Notes: generated by a model not told the origin, from the letters alone. A stretch of DNA of 64,000 nucleotides from Nitrosospira briensis C-128 (GCF_000619905.2 NZ_CP012371.1:2997942-3061941), one strand, 5' to 3'; shown: positions 1-9,744, numbered from the stretch's first letter. Program-made: numbers and translations.

Positions 1-7
1 TCTTCCA

Positions 8-2710
8 TCAATGCTGGGTATTCACTGGTTTCTGTAACCAGAACTGATACATGCCCTTAAACGTGTCGGGGTTCTCGATCTCAAAGGTGTGCCATTTATC
101 CAGGTCGGTTTGGGATATATCCTCGGGAAAACGCTCTCTATATCGTTTGGAAATGTCGGGCTCAAGTGAAAATCCGAGAAATGCGAGGTCCAGTTCCCGC
201 AGGTTTTCTTTAAGCAGAGGCAGCGTATAGTGATGCTCTTGAACGTGAAACAGCAAATCACGGCACTCGCTCATCGTATAAAAGTCCCTTGCGGACCAAA
301 CTTTTTGGAACCGTAGCGCATTTTCGGGAGACATCATGTCCTGCCGGCACCGCCGGATATCTTCCGCATTTGGTGCATATCCCTTCTCGGCAATATAAAG
401 CCTCGCATCAGTTTCATTTTGCCGGGCGAATTCGCTGTAGAAGCCCAAACGCATGAATCCACCGGGGCGTAGTAAAGCAAGCAGTTCTCGCCATCCTGCC
501 AGCGGATTTGCAAGATGATGAAGCACGCCGACCGATTCGATGAGGTCGAACATTCCGCCACCCGTTTCAGGCGAATTGAGCGTGCTTAAGCTGGTAATGT
601 CGGCCTGTGCATATTCAATGTTTCCCAAGCCCAGTTCCTCGGTCTTTCTCCTTGCATAACACAGGCTCGTTAAACTCAAGTCCACGGCAAGGACTTTAGC
701 ATTGCCATGTCGCTGGGCCGTTGCGATCGAATGTTGACCCGTTCCGCATCCGGCTATCAGAATATCGATTCCTGCATCTGCCTCATCGAGACGGCTCATC
801 GGGATGAACTGCGAAAAAGGAAATCGGTTGCGCAGATAGCGATTAAGCGAGATGGTTTCGCGGCATGAGGGCAGTTTGACCCATCTTGGATACGGGTTTT
901 CCTCATACTGCTTCTGCACCAGGCGGGACGTATCGCCAACGATAGGCGTCAGCTGGGGGATGAGCGAGCGAAGCCGCCGCTCTTCCAGCGGTTCCCGTAC
1001 CTGTTGTGCTAGCAACGTAGCCATGGCATCAGGTAAGGGACGATCCAGCAGCGGCTGTACAAGGGCCAACTGTACAAGGACCCCAGGGGAGACCACTGAG
1101 ATCAGCGGGAAATACGCCGCCACGGTTGCCAGCCATAACGGGGAAACCGGCAGTGAGGCTGCCAAAGCTGCAGCAAGGCGCTCTTTCAACCCTTGCGCCA
1201 GTTCTAGTTCTTTGCCTGAGCAGGCAAAGATGTATTCGTTGATAAAACACTGTCGAGCCAGGGCACAATAGAAAACCAGCGCTTTCCCTTCCAGCGCATT
1301 GGGAAAAGCATCGGAAAAAACGGCGGGTGAATCAGCGGTGATCCTGCTGTGATCGTGCTCGTGGATGGCGGCATGCAACATGGTGTATCTCGCCATGGTT
1401 AAAAACCGCTCGAGTTCCATATCGCATACCGGCGTAGTTTCCAGCAAGGACTGAAGCAAGACGTCGCTGCAGACGTTGGCGAAGCCGGACAGGCCATCTG
1501 CGCTATCCGGACTATCGGATCCAAGGTGCCCACTTGAGCCATTTGAACCGTGGGTTTCAAATAGCTCTTGCGGCGAAAGCAGGTCGGGCCAGGCGTTGTT
1601 CGCCCGGTCTATGCATTGCCTGATGCCTGGATTCAACTTGATGAGTGATACAGCCGGGTTTCCGAGATCAGCCGGGCGACTCCATGCCTCGGATAGGGCT
1701 CTGGCGACAAAAGCACGAATACCGGGAATCTCGTGAGTAAGGTAAACATTTTCTATGCACTGCGCGAATCCGCTTTTTATTCCCGGGTTTTCGCTAATCT
1801 GTAGTGCGCATTGATAATTGAATACCGCCTCGTCCAGCTTCCCTTGCTCTTTCAGTGCATTTGCCAGATTACTGTATGCCTCGGCATAATCCGGTTTGCG
1901 AGCGAGTGCATTGCGATAGCTCGCAACTGCCTCATTCAGTCTGCCCAGTTCTCTAAGCCCATTTCCCAGATTGCTGTGCGCCTCGGCAAAGTCCGGCCTG
2001 AGAATGAGCGCTTTTTTAAAACTGGCGACGGCGTCTTCCAGATTGCCCCGTTCGATCAGCATATTCCCCAGGTTGTTGTGCGCTTCGGCCGAGTCCGGTT
2101 TGAGCGCGAGCGCTCTGCGATAGCTTGCGATCGCTTCATTCGGCTTACCTTGTTCTCTCAGCGCGTTTCCAAGATTGGTGTGTATCTCCGTGAAATCCCG
2201 GTTGAATGTCAGCGCTTTTCGATAACTGGCAATCGCTTCATCCAGATTGCCCTGTTCCTTCAGCGCATTGCCCAGATTGACGTATACCTCCACCATGTCC
2301 GGCTTGAGCCTGAGTGCGGTGCGATAACTGGCAATCGCATCGTCTATCCTGCCTTGCTGCCTCAGGGCGTTTCCCAGATTACCATGGGCTTCCGCATAGT
2401 CCGCTTTGAATACGAGCGCCTTGCCGATGAGCTCGATGGCGATCTCCGTTTTTCCCATCTGTCTCGCTATTAATCCCATGAAATGCAGCGCACCGGGATG
2501 ATCTGGCGCTACCTGGAGTATTCGCTGATAGATGGCCTGAGCCTGAGGCAGGTCTCCCCCTTGATGATACTGAATCCCTGCCTGGAGATATTCCGAAATG
2601 GACTGAACGGAGGGGGCGGATGAGGCTCCCGATTCGTGTTTCTGGCAGCAGTGCTTGTACTTCCGGCCGCTATTGCATGGGCATGGGTCATTGCGAGAAA
2701 TCTTTTTCAT
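8..2710 (-). CDS. SEC-C / TPR / SAM-methyltransferase fusion protein
   Basis: 900 residues. The first 25 residues form a SEC-C zinc motif (CPCNSGRKYKHCC). Roughly residues 37-310 hold a run of near-identical 34-residue TPR units with the A-x-x-N-L-G-N-A-L core. From about residue 640 there is a class I SAM-dependent methyltransferase domain with motif I LIAGCGTGQHS, an acidic residue after strand 2 (AVDLS) and FDLIESVGVLHHL. By family knowledge the TPRs bind a protein partner and the C-terminal domain methylates an unknown acceptor; the substrate cannot be read from the sequence. The middle (about 310-600) has no motif I recognise. The gene is monocistronic and points out of the window. Confidence 0.88.
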   Translation of the reverse strand: MKKISRNDPCPCNSGRKYKHCCQKHESGASSAPSVQSISEYLQAGIQYHQGGDLPQAQAIYQRILQVAPDHPGALHFMGLIARQMGKTEIAIELIGKALVFKADYAEAHGNLGNALRQQGRIDDAIASYRTALRLKPDMVEVYVNLGNALKEQGNLDEAIASYRKALTFNRDFTEIHTNLGNALREQGKPNEAIASYRRALALKPDSAEAHNNLGNMLIERGNLEDAVASFKKALILRPDFAEAHSNLGNGLRELGRLNEAVASYRNALARKPDYAEAYSNLANALKEQGKLDEAVFNYQCALQISENPGIKSGFAQCIENVYLTHEIPGIRAFVARALSEAWSRPADLGNPAVSLIKLNPGIRQCIDRANNAWPDLLSPQELFETHGSNGSSGHLGSDSPDSADGLSGFANVCSDVLLQSLLETTPVCDMELERFLTMARYTMLHAAIHEHDHSRITADSPAVFSDAFPNALEGKALVFYCALARQCFINEYIFACSGKELELAQGLKERLAAALAASLPVSPLWLATVAAYFPLISVVSPGVLVQLALVQPLLDRPLPDAMATLLAQQVREPLEERRLRSLIPQLTPIVGDTSRLVQKQYEENPYPRWVKLPSCRETISLNRYLRNRFPFSQFIPMSRLDEADAGIDILIAGCGTGQHSIATAQRHGNAKVLAVDLSLTSLCYARRKTEELGLGNIEYAQADITSLSTLNSPETGGGMFDLIESVGVLHHLANPLAGWRELLALLRPGGFMRLGFYSEFARQNETDARLYIAEKGYAPNAEDIRRCRQDMMSPENALRFQKVWSARDFYTMSECRDLLFHVQEHHYTLPLLKENLRELDLAFLGFSLEPDISKRYRERFPEDISQTDLDKWHTFEIENPDTFKGMYQFWLQKPVNTQH

Positions 2711-2926
2711 GCGCTCAATCGTAATTCATAAATCGATTCGTAAACGAAAACCCGGTACTGGATAGCACCAGCCGGAGTCGCGATACAAATATTTGGCGAC
2801 GTACAAAACGCCAACAAAACGGCCATGTATATCTCCTGCAATACCTTGGGTTCCGGCAATAGCATGATGCTGCCGGTAGATTCAAGCCAGGGGCGGTAAA
2901 CAAAGCCATCAGCTGATTTTTTCACC

Positions 2927-2954
2927 TTGAAATTTTGATTACATGGTCTATTCT
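2927..2954 (+). promoter_or_regulatory. Candidate sigma-70 promoter of the PEP-CTERM gene
   Basis: TTGAAA at 2927-2932 and TATTCT at 2949-2954 with a 16-bp spacer, about 55 bp before the ATG at 3010. Assigned by consensus match only. Confidence 0.4.
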
Positions 2955-3009
2955 AAAAAGTTATTAGATTTTATTTTCAAGCGGCAACGTTTACTGGAGT
3001 GCATAAACC

Positions 3010-4173
3010 ATGAAAGCTATCCACAACTGTAAAGTCGGAAACTTGATTCTGGCCACAGCCTTGGGCGTCAGCCTGGGTTTCGCACCGACTGCTTTTGCCG
3101 GCTTCCGTTCCTTCATCGTTGACCCCAACAGCAAAGCGGTAGTCGATATCGGTACCCTGGGCGGAATAGATGCGTTTGCTCGCGGCATCAACGATGCCGG
3201 ACAGGTGGTCGGTTGGTCCAGAACGTCTGGCGGAAATACGCACGCTTTCATTACCGGTTCCGACGGTGCAGGCATCAAAGACCTTGGTACCTTGGGTGGA
3301 AGCGACAGCTGGGCCTATGGCATCAATGCTGCCGGACAAGTTGTGGGACGTTCCCTCATGACCGGGGATAAAGCTTACCATGCTTTTATCACCGGTCCCA
3401 ATGGTGTCGGCATGACGGATCTCGGCACCTTGGGGGGGAGCACCAGTTGGGCCTATGGCATCAACACCGCCGGGCAAGCTGTCGGAATCTCCCTGACGAG
3501 CGGTGATAAATCCTTCCGTGCTTTTACTACCGATGCGAAGGGTGGAAACATGACTGACCTGGGTACCCTGGGAGGAGGTTACAGCGCGGCCCATGGCATC
3601 AACAGCGCCGGACAGGTAGTGGGCGATTCATTTACGAATAACGGGGATCAACGTGCGTTTATCACGGGCGCTAATGGTGGGAGCATGGCCGACCTCGGCA
3701 CGCTGGGCGGAGATACCTTTGGGTATGGTGTTAACGACACTGGGCGGGCAATAGGGCAGTCGGACTCCCATGCTTTTATTTCTGGCGCTAATGGCATGGG
3801 CTTGACCGACCTCGGCACGCTGGGCGGACTTGAAAGTGTGGCCTACGGCGTCAACAACGCCGGGCAAGTGGTGGGCGCAGCCCAAATTCCCCTGCTACCT
3901 GAGGAATCGGTCAGCGATTTTCATGCTTTTGTCACGGGTCCAAATGGAAGTGGCATGACCGACCTTAATTCACTGGTAAATCTTCCTGGCGATCCCTTGA
4001 CGGAGTCCTATGGCGTCAACAATCTGGGGCAGGTTATTGCAGGCGGCTTTATTGCCGCTGTTCCGGAGCCAGAATCTTATGCCTTGATGCTTGCTGGCCT
4101 GGTCCTGGTAGGATTCATGGTGCGCCGCAAGCAGGCATGCCAGGCCGTTCGCTCCAGAAGCCGGATTTTATGA
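3010..4173 (+). CDS. HAF-repeat PEP-CTERM exported protein
   Basis: 387 residues. An N-terminal signal peptide (about residues 1-30, ending near APTAFAG) is followed by about eight repeats of roughly 40 residues built on DLGTLGG...A.GIN..GQVVG, the HAF repeat. The C-terminus has the PEP-CTERM sorting signal: VPEPESYALMLAG, a hydrophobic helix, then an arginine-rich tail. By family knowledge such proteins are processed by exosortase and released to the surface or exopolysaccharide matrix. A TGGAGT ribosome-binding site precedes the ATG. No exosortase gene is in the window. Its exact role is unknown. Confidence 0.9.
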   Translation: MKAIHNCKVGNLILATALGVSLGFAPTAFAGFRSFIVDPNSKAVVDIGTLGGIDAFARGINDAGQVVGWSRTSGGNTHAFITGSDGAGIKDLGTLGGSDSWAYGINAAGQVVGRSLMTGDKAYHAFITGPNGVGMTDLGTLGGSTSWAYGINTAGQAVGISLTSGDKSFRAFTTDAKGGNMTDLGTLGGGYSAAHGINSAGQVVGDSFTNNGDQRAFITGANGGSMADLGTLGGDTFGYGVNDTGRAIGQSDSHAFISGANGMGLTDLGTLGGLESVAYGVNNAGQVVGAAQIPLLPEESVSDFHAFVTGPNGSGMTDLNSLVNLPGDPLTESYGVNNLGQVIAGGFIAAVPEPESYALMLAGLVLVGFMVRRKQACQAVRSRSRIL

Positions 4174-4415
4174 TACCGAAACGGATGAACCGGTCTTGCC
4201 AAAGAAGAGAGCACGGATACCTGAAGCTTGACCTGATCAATCAATAAAGTAGTTGATGGAGGTGAAAACACGAAAAATCCAATCCTCTTTTACCGGGTAG
4301 AAGTGCGTGCAGCAACGCCTATATGTACGGTAACAGACAGTTAGAGCTAGAGCTTCAGGTTATCTTATATACACGGCGGTTTCCAGTGCCGTCCTTACTA
4401 AAAAGGATAATCGAA

Positions 4416-4571
4416 ATGAAAAAATTAAAACTATTTACGGTGATTGTGATGCTTGCTGGAGTTGCAGGCTGCCTATCGATAGATACCAGCAAATCTGGAC
4501 CACCAGGTCCAAAGGGAGATCCTGGAACCTCCACGGAAAAGATTATTGTCGTTCCTGATAAGGACTATTAA
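4416..4571 (+). CDS. Small collagen-like lipoprotein
   Basis: 51 residues. The start at 4416 is preferred because an AAAAGGATAA ribosome-binding site precedes it and a lipoprotein signal peptide begins there: a lysine-rich start, a hydrophobic core and the lipobox LAGVAGC. The mature part is about 30 residues with three Gly-X-Y triplets (GPPGPKGDPG), as in collagen-like bacterial surface proteins. The in-frame extension to 4323 has no ribosome-binding site and no signal sequence. Function unknown. Confidence 0.6.
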   Translation: MKKLKLFTVIVMLAGVAGCLSIDTSKSGPPGPKGDPGTSTEKIIVVPDKDY

Positions 4572-4882
4572 AAGGCGTTTTCAGTGAACAAACTGCTGGC
4601 GCTCCCGTGAGGTCACGGAAGCGTCAACGGTTGAGTAATCGTCGTCCCTCCCATTCTATTTCTCACTAATCCACGTCTGCCTGCCATGCTCGCTCGAATG
4701 CGAGTTCCTTTTACGCCCCGGTTCGTCGTCGGATATGTTACGCTACCTGACTTGTCCACTATATGCTCAAAACGGCCTGAGGAGAGCGTTTGAGCCCGAA
4801 TTCGGGTGTTGTCAGCGACTACTGATAGGCGGTTTTGATTGACCCGCCTCGCCCAAGCTATTAGTATATGCACCTCTTCAAT

Positions 4883-4958
4883 TCCCCGATAGCTCAGTCG
4901 GTAGAGCGACGGACTGTTAATCCGCAGGTCCCAGGTTCGAGCCCTGGTCGGGGAGCCA
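4883..4958 (+). tRNA. tRNA-Asn (anticodon GTT)
   Basis: Full cloverleaf with a TCCCCGA/TCGGGGA acceptor stem, D-arm AGCTCAGTCGGTAGAGC, anticodon loop CTGTTAA, T-arm GGTTCGAGCC and an encoded CCA at 4956-4958. Confidence 0.97.
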
Positions 4959-5333
4959 TTATCAATAAGTTAGCCCTGCTAACCTCTGCAACCTATCTCC
5001 TTTCGTTTAATTCCTGTGTAACTGCGTCAGCTAGAATTGCGATAGCAGCCTCCCAGCTTATCCATTGCCGATTCGATGATTGTGTCTGATGTTCCCCCTG
5101 TAATTCTTCCAGGGGGCTGAGATGTTTGGTACAAGATAGGTGATCCTGGCAAACAGCATCAGCAAAATGCAAAACATTAGGTAATAAATAAGCTTGTCAA
5201 CCGCCCGGTTCTTTCAGCGACCAGCGAAACGATATCTTCAAGTGACACGAGCGCATTTATACCCGGGTTGAGCAATGGATTTTGCGTGCGCAGCTTTTTG
5301 ATCCAGCAAAAGTTCAGTCAGATAGGAGAAAAT
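4959..5333. other. Intergenic region with a GC hairpin
   Basis: No convincing gene. A perfect 7-bp stem (CCCCCTG 5094-5100, CAGGGGG 5110-5116) lies downstream of the tRNA. It has no T-tract, so a terminator is not proven. AGGAG at about 5325 belongs to the kinase gene that follows. Confidence 0.4.
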
Positions 5334-6950
5334 ATGGCCCAGTTCATCAACACGAAAGAAAACATCGTCACCGAAGCCGTCGATGGTCTGGTCGCGGCGT
5401 CTGGCGGTATGCTGGCGCGGCTCGACGGCTATCCGCATATACGGGTGGTCGTACGTAATGACTGGGACAAGTCCAAGGTCGCGTTGATCTCGGGAGGCGG
5501 ATCGGGCCACGAACCGGCACATGCGGGTTTCGTCGGGGAAGGGATGCTGACGGCTGCGGTGTGCGGCGACATCTTCGCCTCGCCGACAGTCGACGCGGTA
5601 CTGGCAGGCATCCTTGCCGTAACGGGATCGTCTGGCTGCCTGCTCATCGTCAAGAATTATACCGGTGACCGATTGAATTTCGGGCTGGCGGCCGAACGCG
5701 CTCGCCAGTTCGGCTTGAATGTCGAGATAGTCATCGTCGACGATGATGTGGCGTTGCCCGACTTGCCCCAAGCCCGTGGCGTCGCCGGCACCCTTTTCGT
5801 GCACAAGATAGCCGGCGCGTTGGCCGAGAATGGTGCCGACTTGGCGCACGTCGCCGCGGCCGCGCGCAAGGTCGTGTCAAAGACAAAAAGCATCGGCATG
5901 TCGCTAAACACCTGCACCATCCCAGGTTCGCCAAAGGAGGATCGCATCCCGCCCGGCATGGCCGAGCTTGGGCTCGGCATCCACGGTGAAGCCGGGGTTG
6001 AGCAGGTCGAGTTCAAGGACGCGAGCGAAGCTGTCGCTGCCATGGTCGAGCGCCTGTCAGCTGCAATGGAAGAAAAGCCGCATGTCGCTATGGTCAACAA
6101 TCTCGGCGGCACGTCGGTCATCGAGATGTCGATCATCCTCAACGAAATACGGCGGTCAGCGATTGGCGAGCGGATAACCCACGTCATCGGGCCGGCGGCC
6201 ATGATGACATCTCTCGACATGCATGGCTTCTCGATTTCAGCCTATCCTGCCGACGATGCCGAGATCGCCCTGCTCAAGCAGCACACGCCGCTGGCAGCAT
6301 GGCCGCGGGTCTCCCGGCTAGGCCAGGTCGCGATTCAGGCGCTGCCGGACGGCCTCACGCCTGTCGTTCCGATGCCCTCGATGCACAAGCCGACCAGGGA
6401 GTTCCTGACCAGTTGCTGCGAGGTTCTGATTGCCGCCGAGAACGACCTCAATGCGCTCGACGCGAAGTCAGGCGATGGCGACACTGGCAGCACGCTGGCC
6501 GGCGCGGCACGCGCCCTGATCAGCGCCATGGATCGATTGCCGCTTGCCGACCATACCCAGCTCTATCGCGCCATTGGCTTGGAGCTTTCCAAAACCATGG
6601 GAGGCTCGTTCGGTGTGCTCCTCGCGATCTTCTTCGCCGCAACGGGCGACGCCGCCTCAAGCGGCTTGCCAATGTGCGAAGCGTTGCAGGCCGGGTTGCG
6701 GAGAATGCAGGAGATTGGCGGGGCACGTCCGGGTGACCGCACCATGGTCGATGCCCTTGCGCCGGCCCTTGATGTCCTGGAAGAGAGCTTGCCCGAGGCG
6801 GCGAAAGCCGCGCGTGCGGGTGCCGATCGCACTGCCCACATGAGCAAGGCGAATGCGGGCCGCGCTTCCTATGTCAATGCCAAGCATTTGGTCGGTCACG
6901 CTGATCCAGGTGCTGAAGCAGTCGCGCGACTGTTTGAACATTTGGCCTAG
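5334..6950 (+). CDS. Dihydroxyacetone kinase (DhaK-DhaL fused, ATP-dependent)
   Basis: 538 residues from the ATG at 5334, chosen for the AGGAG just upstream and the family-typical MAQFINTKE start. The first ~330 residues are the DAK1/DhaK domain: GGGSGHEPAHAGFVG binds substrate, and the histidine in LGIHGEAG is the residue that forms the covalent hemiaminal with dihydroxyacetone. The C-terminal DAK2/DhaL domain has SGDGDTGSTL and MGGSFGVLLA for ATP-Mg. It makes dihydroxyacetone phosphate from dihydroxyacetone. The gene stands alone, and its base composition and codon choice look more GC-rich than its neighbours, suggesting horizontal acquisition. Physiological substrate in an ammonia oxidiser is unclear. 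Confidence 0.92.
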   Translation: MAQFINTKENIVTEAVDGLVAASGGMLARLDGYPHIRVVVRNDWDKSKVALISGGGSGHEPAHAGFVGEGMLTAAVCGDIFASPTVDAVLAGILAVTGSSGCLLIVKNYTGDRLNFGLAAERARQFGLNVEIVIVDDDVALPDLPQARGVAGTLFVHKIAGALAENGADLAHVAAAARKVVSKTKSIGMSLNTCTIPGSPKEDRIPPGMAELGLGIHGEAGVEQVEFKDASEAVAAMVERLSAAMEEKPHVAMVNNLGGTSVIEMSIILNEIRRSAIGERITHVIGPAAMMTSLDMHGFSISAYPADDAEIALLKQHTPLAAWPRVSRLGQVAIQALPDGLTPVVPMPSMHKPTREFLTSCCEVLIAAENDLNALDAKSGDGDTGSTLAGAARALISAMDRLPLADHTQLYRAIGLELSKTMGGSFGVLLAIFFAATGDAASSGLPMCEALQAGLRRMQEIGGARPGDRTMVDALAPALDVLEESLPEAAKAARAGADRTAHMSKANAGRASYVNAKHLVGHADPGAEAVARLFEHLA

Positions 6951-7303
6951 TTTTAGATTGTAATTAAATAAGCACCTGTTGAATCGCCCTGATTTTTTGA
7001 GCTGGATAATTTTTCCCGCGATCACAAAGAAAATTGCCGCTCCCTTTTTGCTATTTTTACCCATGATAACGTATTTTATCGTGGGTATTTCATCGGCTTC
7101 ACTCCCCCGCCCCTTAACCTTTAGCACGGAGGAAGTGTTGTATGTCCCACAACAAGCTACTCTGATCGGATATGACGTACACACGTTCTTCCTCTAGGTC
7201 AACATTGTTGAGATAGGTGGTTTCGAACCTTCTTAGAGTAAGTAGAGGATCACCTGTCATAGAATAAGAGTGGCATATTGGACTTGTGATGCGGTTAAAT
7301 GTA

Positions 7304-7334
7304 TGTGTAATTCCTGTGTAATTCCTGTGTAATT
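7304..7334. repeat. Short tandem repeat, 11-bp unit
   Basis: TGTGTAATTCC occurs at 7304-7314 and 7315-7325, with a partial third copy at 7326-7334, just outside the left end of the IS3-family element. The surrounding 6951-7356 holds no gene I can support. Confidence 0.7.
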
Positions 7335-7406
7335 GAGCAGCGAAAATTACACAATTTGAACCGCCCCGGGTTTTGAGGAGGCTCCAACATCTGAGAGAAT
7401 GGAGCC

Positions 7407-7730
7407 ATGAAAAAATCAAACAAGTTTTCCCCCGAGGTACGTGAGCGTGCGGTACGCATGGTGCTCGAACACCGCGGCGAGTACTCCTCCATGTGGGCGG
7501 CTATTTGAGTCGATTGCCCCCAAGATTGGGGGTGTGCCACAGACATTGAACGAATGGGTGCGCAAGCACGAGGTCGAGACCGGCATGCGCGATGGGATGA
7601 CGAGCGCTGAACGAGAGCGGGTAAAGCGCTAGAGCGCGAAGTTCGAGAACTGCGCAAAGCCAACGAGATATTGAAACTGGCCAGCGCGTTTTTTGCCCAG
7701 GCGGAGCTCAACCACCGATTCAAGTCTTGA
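7407..7730 (+). pseudogene. IS3-family orfA (HTH transposase subunit), frameshifted
   Basis: Begins [19 protein letters not shown] and continues as a typical helix-turn-helix and leucine-zipper OrfA ([19 protein letters not shown], then [24 protein letters not shown]). An extra T near 7503 brings in a stop after WAAI, and a missing base near 7627 causes a second shift. The three frames together rebuild the whole protein. Confidence 0.85.
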
Positions 7731-8624
7731 GAGCCTTCATTGATGCGCATCGGGATACCTACGGGGTCGAGCCGATTTGCAAGGTGTTGCAGATTGCCCC
7801 GTCAGGCTACCGGCGCTACGCTGCGCAGCAAAGGAATCCAGAATTGCGTTGCGCACGTGTCAAGCGTGATGACATGCTGATGCCGGAAATTCAACGTGTT
7901 TGGCAGGCCAGTATGCGAGTCTATGGCGCGGATAAAGTCTGGCATCAGCTCAATCGTGAGCATGAGCGCGTGGCACGTTGTACGGTTGAACGCTTGATGC
8001 GGCGCATGGGGCTGCAAGGCGTACAACGGGGTAAAACCGTACGCACCACGATTCCTGACACATCGGTCCCATGCCCGCTGGACAAGGTCAATCGGCAATT
8101 CAAGGCGAAACACCCAAATTAGCTATGGGTTTCGGACTTTACCCATGTTTCGACTTGGCAAGGCTGGTTGTACGTGGCCTTCGTCATTGACGTATTTGCC
8201 CGGCGTATCGCAGGTTGGCGCGTGAGCAGTTCCATGCAGACGGGCTTTGTACTCGATGCACTGGAGCAGGCGTTCCATGCTCGCCAGCCAAAGCTCTCCG
8301 ATGGCTTGATCCACCACAGCGATAGAGGCTCCCGGTATGTATACCGAGCGTCTAGCCGAAGCAGGCATTGAACCCTCGGTGGGCAGCCGGGGAGACAGTT
8401 ACGACAACGCCTTGGCTGAAACGATCAATGGCCTGTACAAAGCCGAATTGATACACCGACGTGCGCCCTGGAAGACAAAGGCAGCGGTGGAACTGACCAC
8501 CCTGGAATGGGTATCGTGGTTCAACCATCAACGTCTGCTCGAACCCATCGGTTATATTCCACCGGCTGAGGCCGAGGAATATTATTATCGACAGCAGGCA
8601 GAAAAGGCCACGGTAAAGGTCTAA
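7727..8624 (+). pseudogene. IS3-family orfB (DDE transposase), broken
   Basis: Reads RAFIDAHRDTYGVEPICKV, an HTH_21 region, then a stop at 8120-8122 where homologs have Glu or Gln before LWVSDFT. The integrase core follows (DFTHVSTWQGWLYVAFVID, HHSDRGS) and is interrupted by a frameshift near 8335 before GIEPSVGSRGDSYDNALAE. The catalytic D, D and E blocks are all present but in separate frames. Confidence 0.87.
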
Positions 8625-8661
8625 CTTAAACCAACCAGCCTCAATGAAAGCCGGGGCGGTC

Positions 8662-9042
8662 AATCACGATGCAGAACGAGACCGTGAGTTTGAGTTCATT
8701 ACCAATCGTTTTGATTGGCTGGCAAAGCTGGTGGCGCAGATTTACCAGCAGCGTTGGCAAGTGGAGTTGTTCTTTAAATGGATTAAACAGAACCAGAAGT
8801 TGAAGAGCTTTGTCGGACTGTCTGACAAAGCAGTCATTACGCAGGTCATGGTGGCGACGTGTGCTTATTTGATGCTGGCGTATTTGAAGTTCACCTCGAA
8901 ATTCAAGCAGTCGTTACAGCAAATGATCCAGTTGATTCGGGTGAATTTGTTTATCAGGCGGTCATTGGTGGCGTTATTTGATCCGCCTGATAAATTGGAT
9001 GTCGAAGTCAGCAATTGGTGCTTTTGTAGTGTTTGGAATTAA
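8662..9042 (+). pseudogene. C-terminal fragment of an IS4-family transposase
   Basis: An open frame adjoining the IS3 right end reads ITNRFDWLAKLVAQIYQQRW, then QVELFFKWIKQNQKLKSF. This is the YREK-type catalytic region of IS4-family DDE transposases, through to the normal C-terminus. The N-terminal half is absent, also from the left side of the IS3 element, so this is a leftover and not a simple IS-in-IS insertion. Confidence 0.85.
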
Positions 9043-9276
9043 GTGGGACAGCAGTGGCTCAGACTCGATTGAATCAACATAAAGGCGACATATTGATTGC
9101 TTTAAAAATTTGAGTACGTATGGTCTAGCGGTCGGAACGCTTCTTATCAATCGATTCCGACCTTTTATATTCTTGGATCGGGGAAGTCAGTACGGCGGTC
9201 TTGTTTTCCAGGACACACTGAAAGAGTACGATATGATATGTCGACACCCGACCTTGGGTTACAAGAAGGCACAATC

Positions 9277-9744
9277 ATGAGCAGCGAGCAGCACATGCGA
9301 GAAGCCCTGGCGCTGGCACGGGCCAATATCAAGGCTGGAGGTCGGCCTTTCGGTGCGGTGCTGATATACCAAGGGCAGGTAATCGCCCGGGCGGTAAATG
9401 AGATTCATAGTACACAGGACCCGACCTGTCACGCTGAAATGCAGGCGATACGCCAAGCTAGCCGTGTGCTGGGCCGTCCCGATCTTGATGGCTGCGAAAT
9501 CTACGCCAGCGGTCACCCATGCCCCATGTGCCTGGCCGCAATGCACCTGTGCGGTATCCATCGGGCGTGGTTTGCCTATTCCAACGATGAGGGCGAACCG
9601 TATGGGCTTTCAACTGCTGACGTGTATGCGCAGATGGCTCGCCCGTCTTTGCAGCAGGAAGTGGTGCTACGGCCGTTGAAGCCTACGGACGAAGAGGGCC
9701 TTTACGCGCAGTGGCAGGCAAAGCAGGCGGACCGCACTTCGTAG
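9277..9744 (+). CDS. Nucleoside/guanine deaminase family protein
   Basis: 155 residues from the ATG at 9277, which has GAAGG upstream; an earlier in-frame ATG at 9238 is less likely. It has the zinc-dependent CDA fold: CHAEMQA supplies a Cys/His ligand region and the proton-shuttling Glu, and PCPMC supplies the two other zinc cysteines. The tail (AYSNDEGEPYGLSTADVYAQ) resembles GuaD-type deaminases and not TadA, so guanine or a related base is the likely substrate. It sits alone between IS remnants. Confidence 0.85.
   Translation: MSSEQHMREALALARANIKAGGRPFGAVLIYQGQVIARAVNEIHSTQDPTCHAEMQAIRQASRVLGRPDLDGCEIYASGHPCPMCLAAMHLCGIHRAWFAYSNDEGEPYGLSTADVYAQMARPSLQQEVVLRPLKPTDEEGLYAQWQAKQADRTS

Larger units (their letters stand above)
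7357..8662 (+). mobile_element. Degenerate IS3-family insertion sequence
   Basis: About 1.3 kb bounded by imperfect terminal inverted repeats: TGAACCGCCCCGGG at 7357 and its counterpart ending CCGGGGCGGTCA at 8662. It carries the two-gene IS3 layout (orfA HTH, orfB DDE), both broken by frameshifts and a stop. No matching 3-bp target duplication is evident (ATT left, ATC right). The element cannot transpose by its own enzymes. Confidence 0.85.

Noticed and set aside
2707-2925. 72-codon minus-strand frame upstream of the PEP-CTERM gene
   Set aside because: No ribosome-binding site and no recognisable family. It overlaps the candidate promoter region and the start of the TPR gene.
5094-5130. 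Possible TPP-riboswitch-like sequence (AGGGGGCTGAGATG)
   Set aside because: Only the GGGGGCTGAGA part resembles the consensus. The conserved CCTGATCTGG and following core are absent, and the next gene is a dihydroxyacetone kinase, not a thiamine gene.
7304-7334. Possible CRISPR or iteron array
   Set aside because: Only two full copies and a partial one of an 11-bp unit, with no spacers; too small for either.
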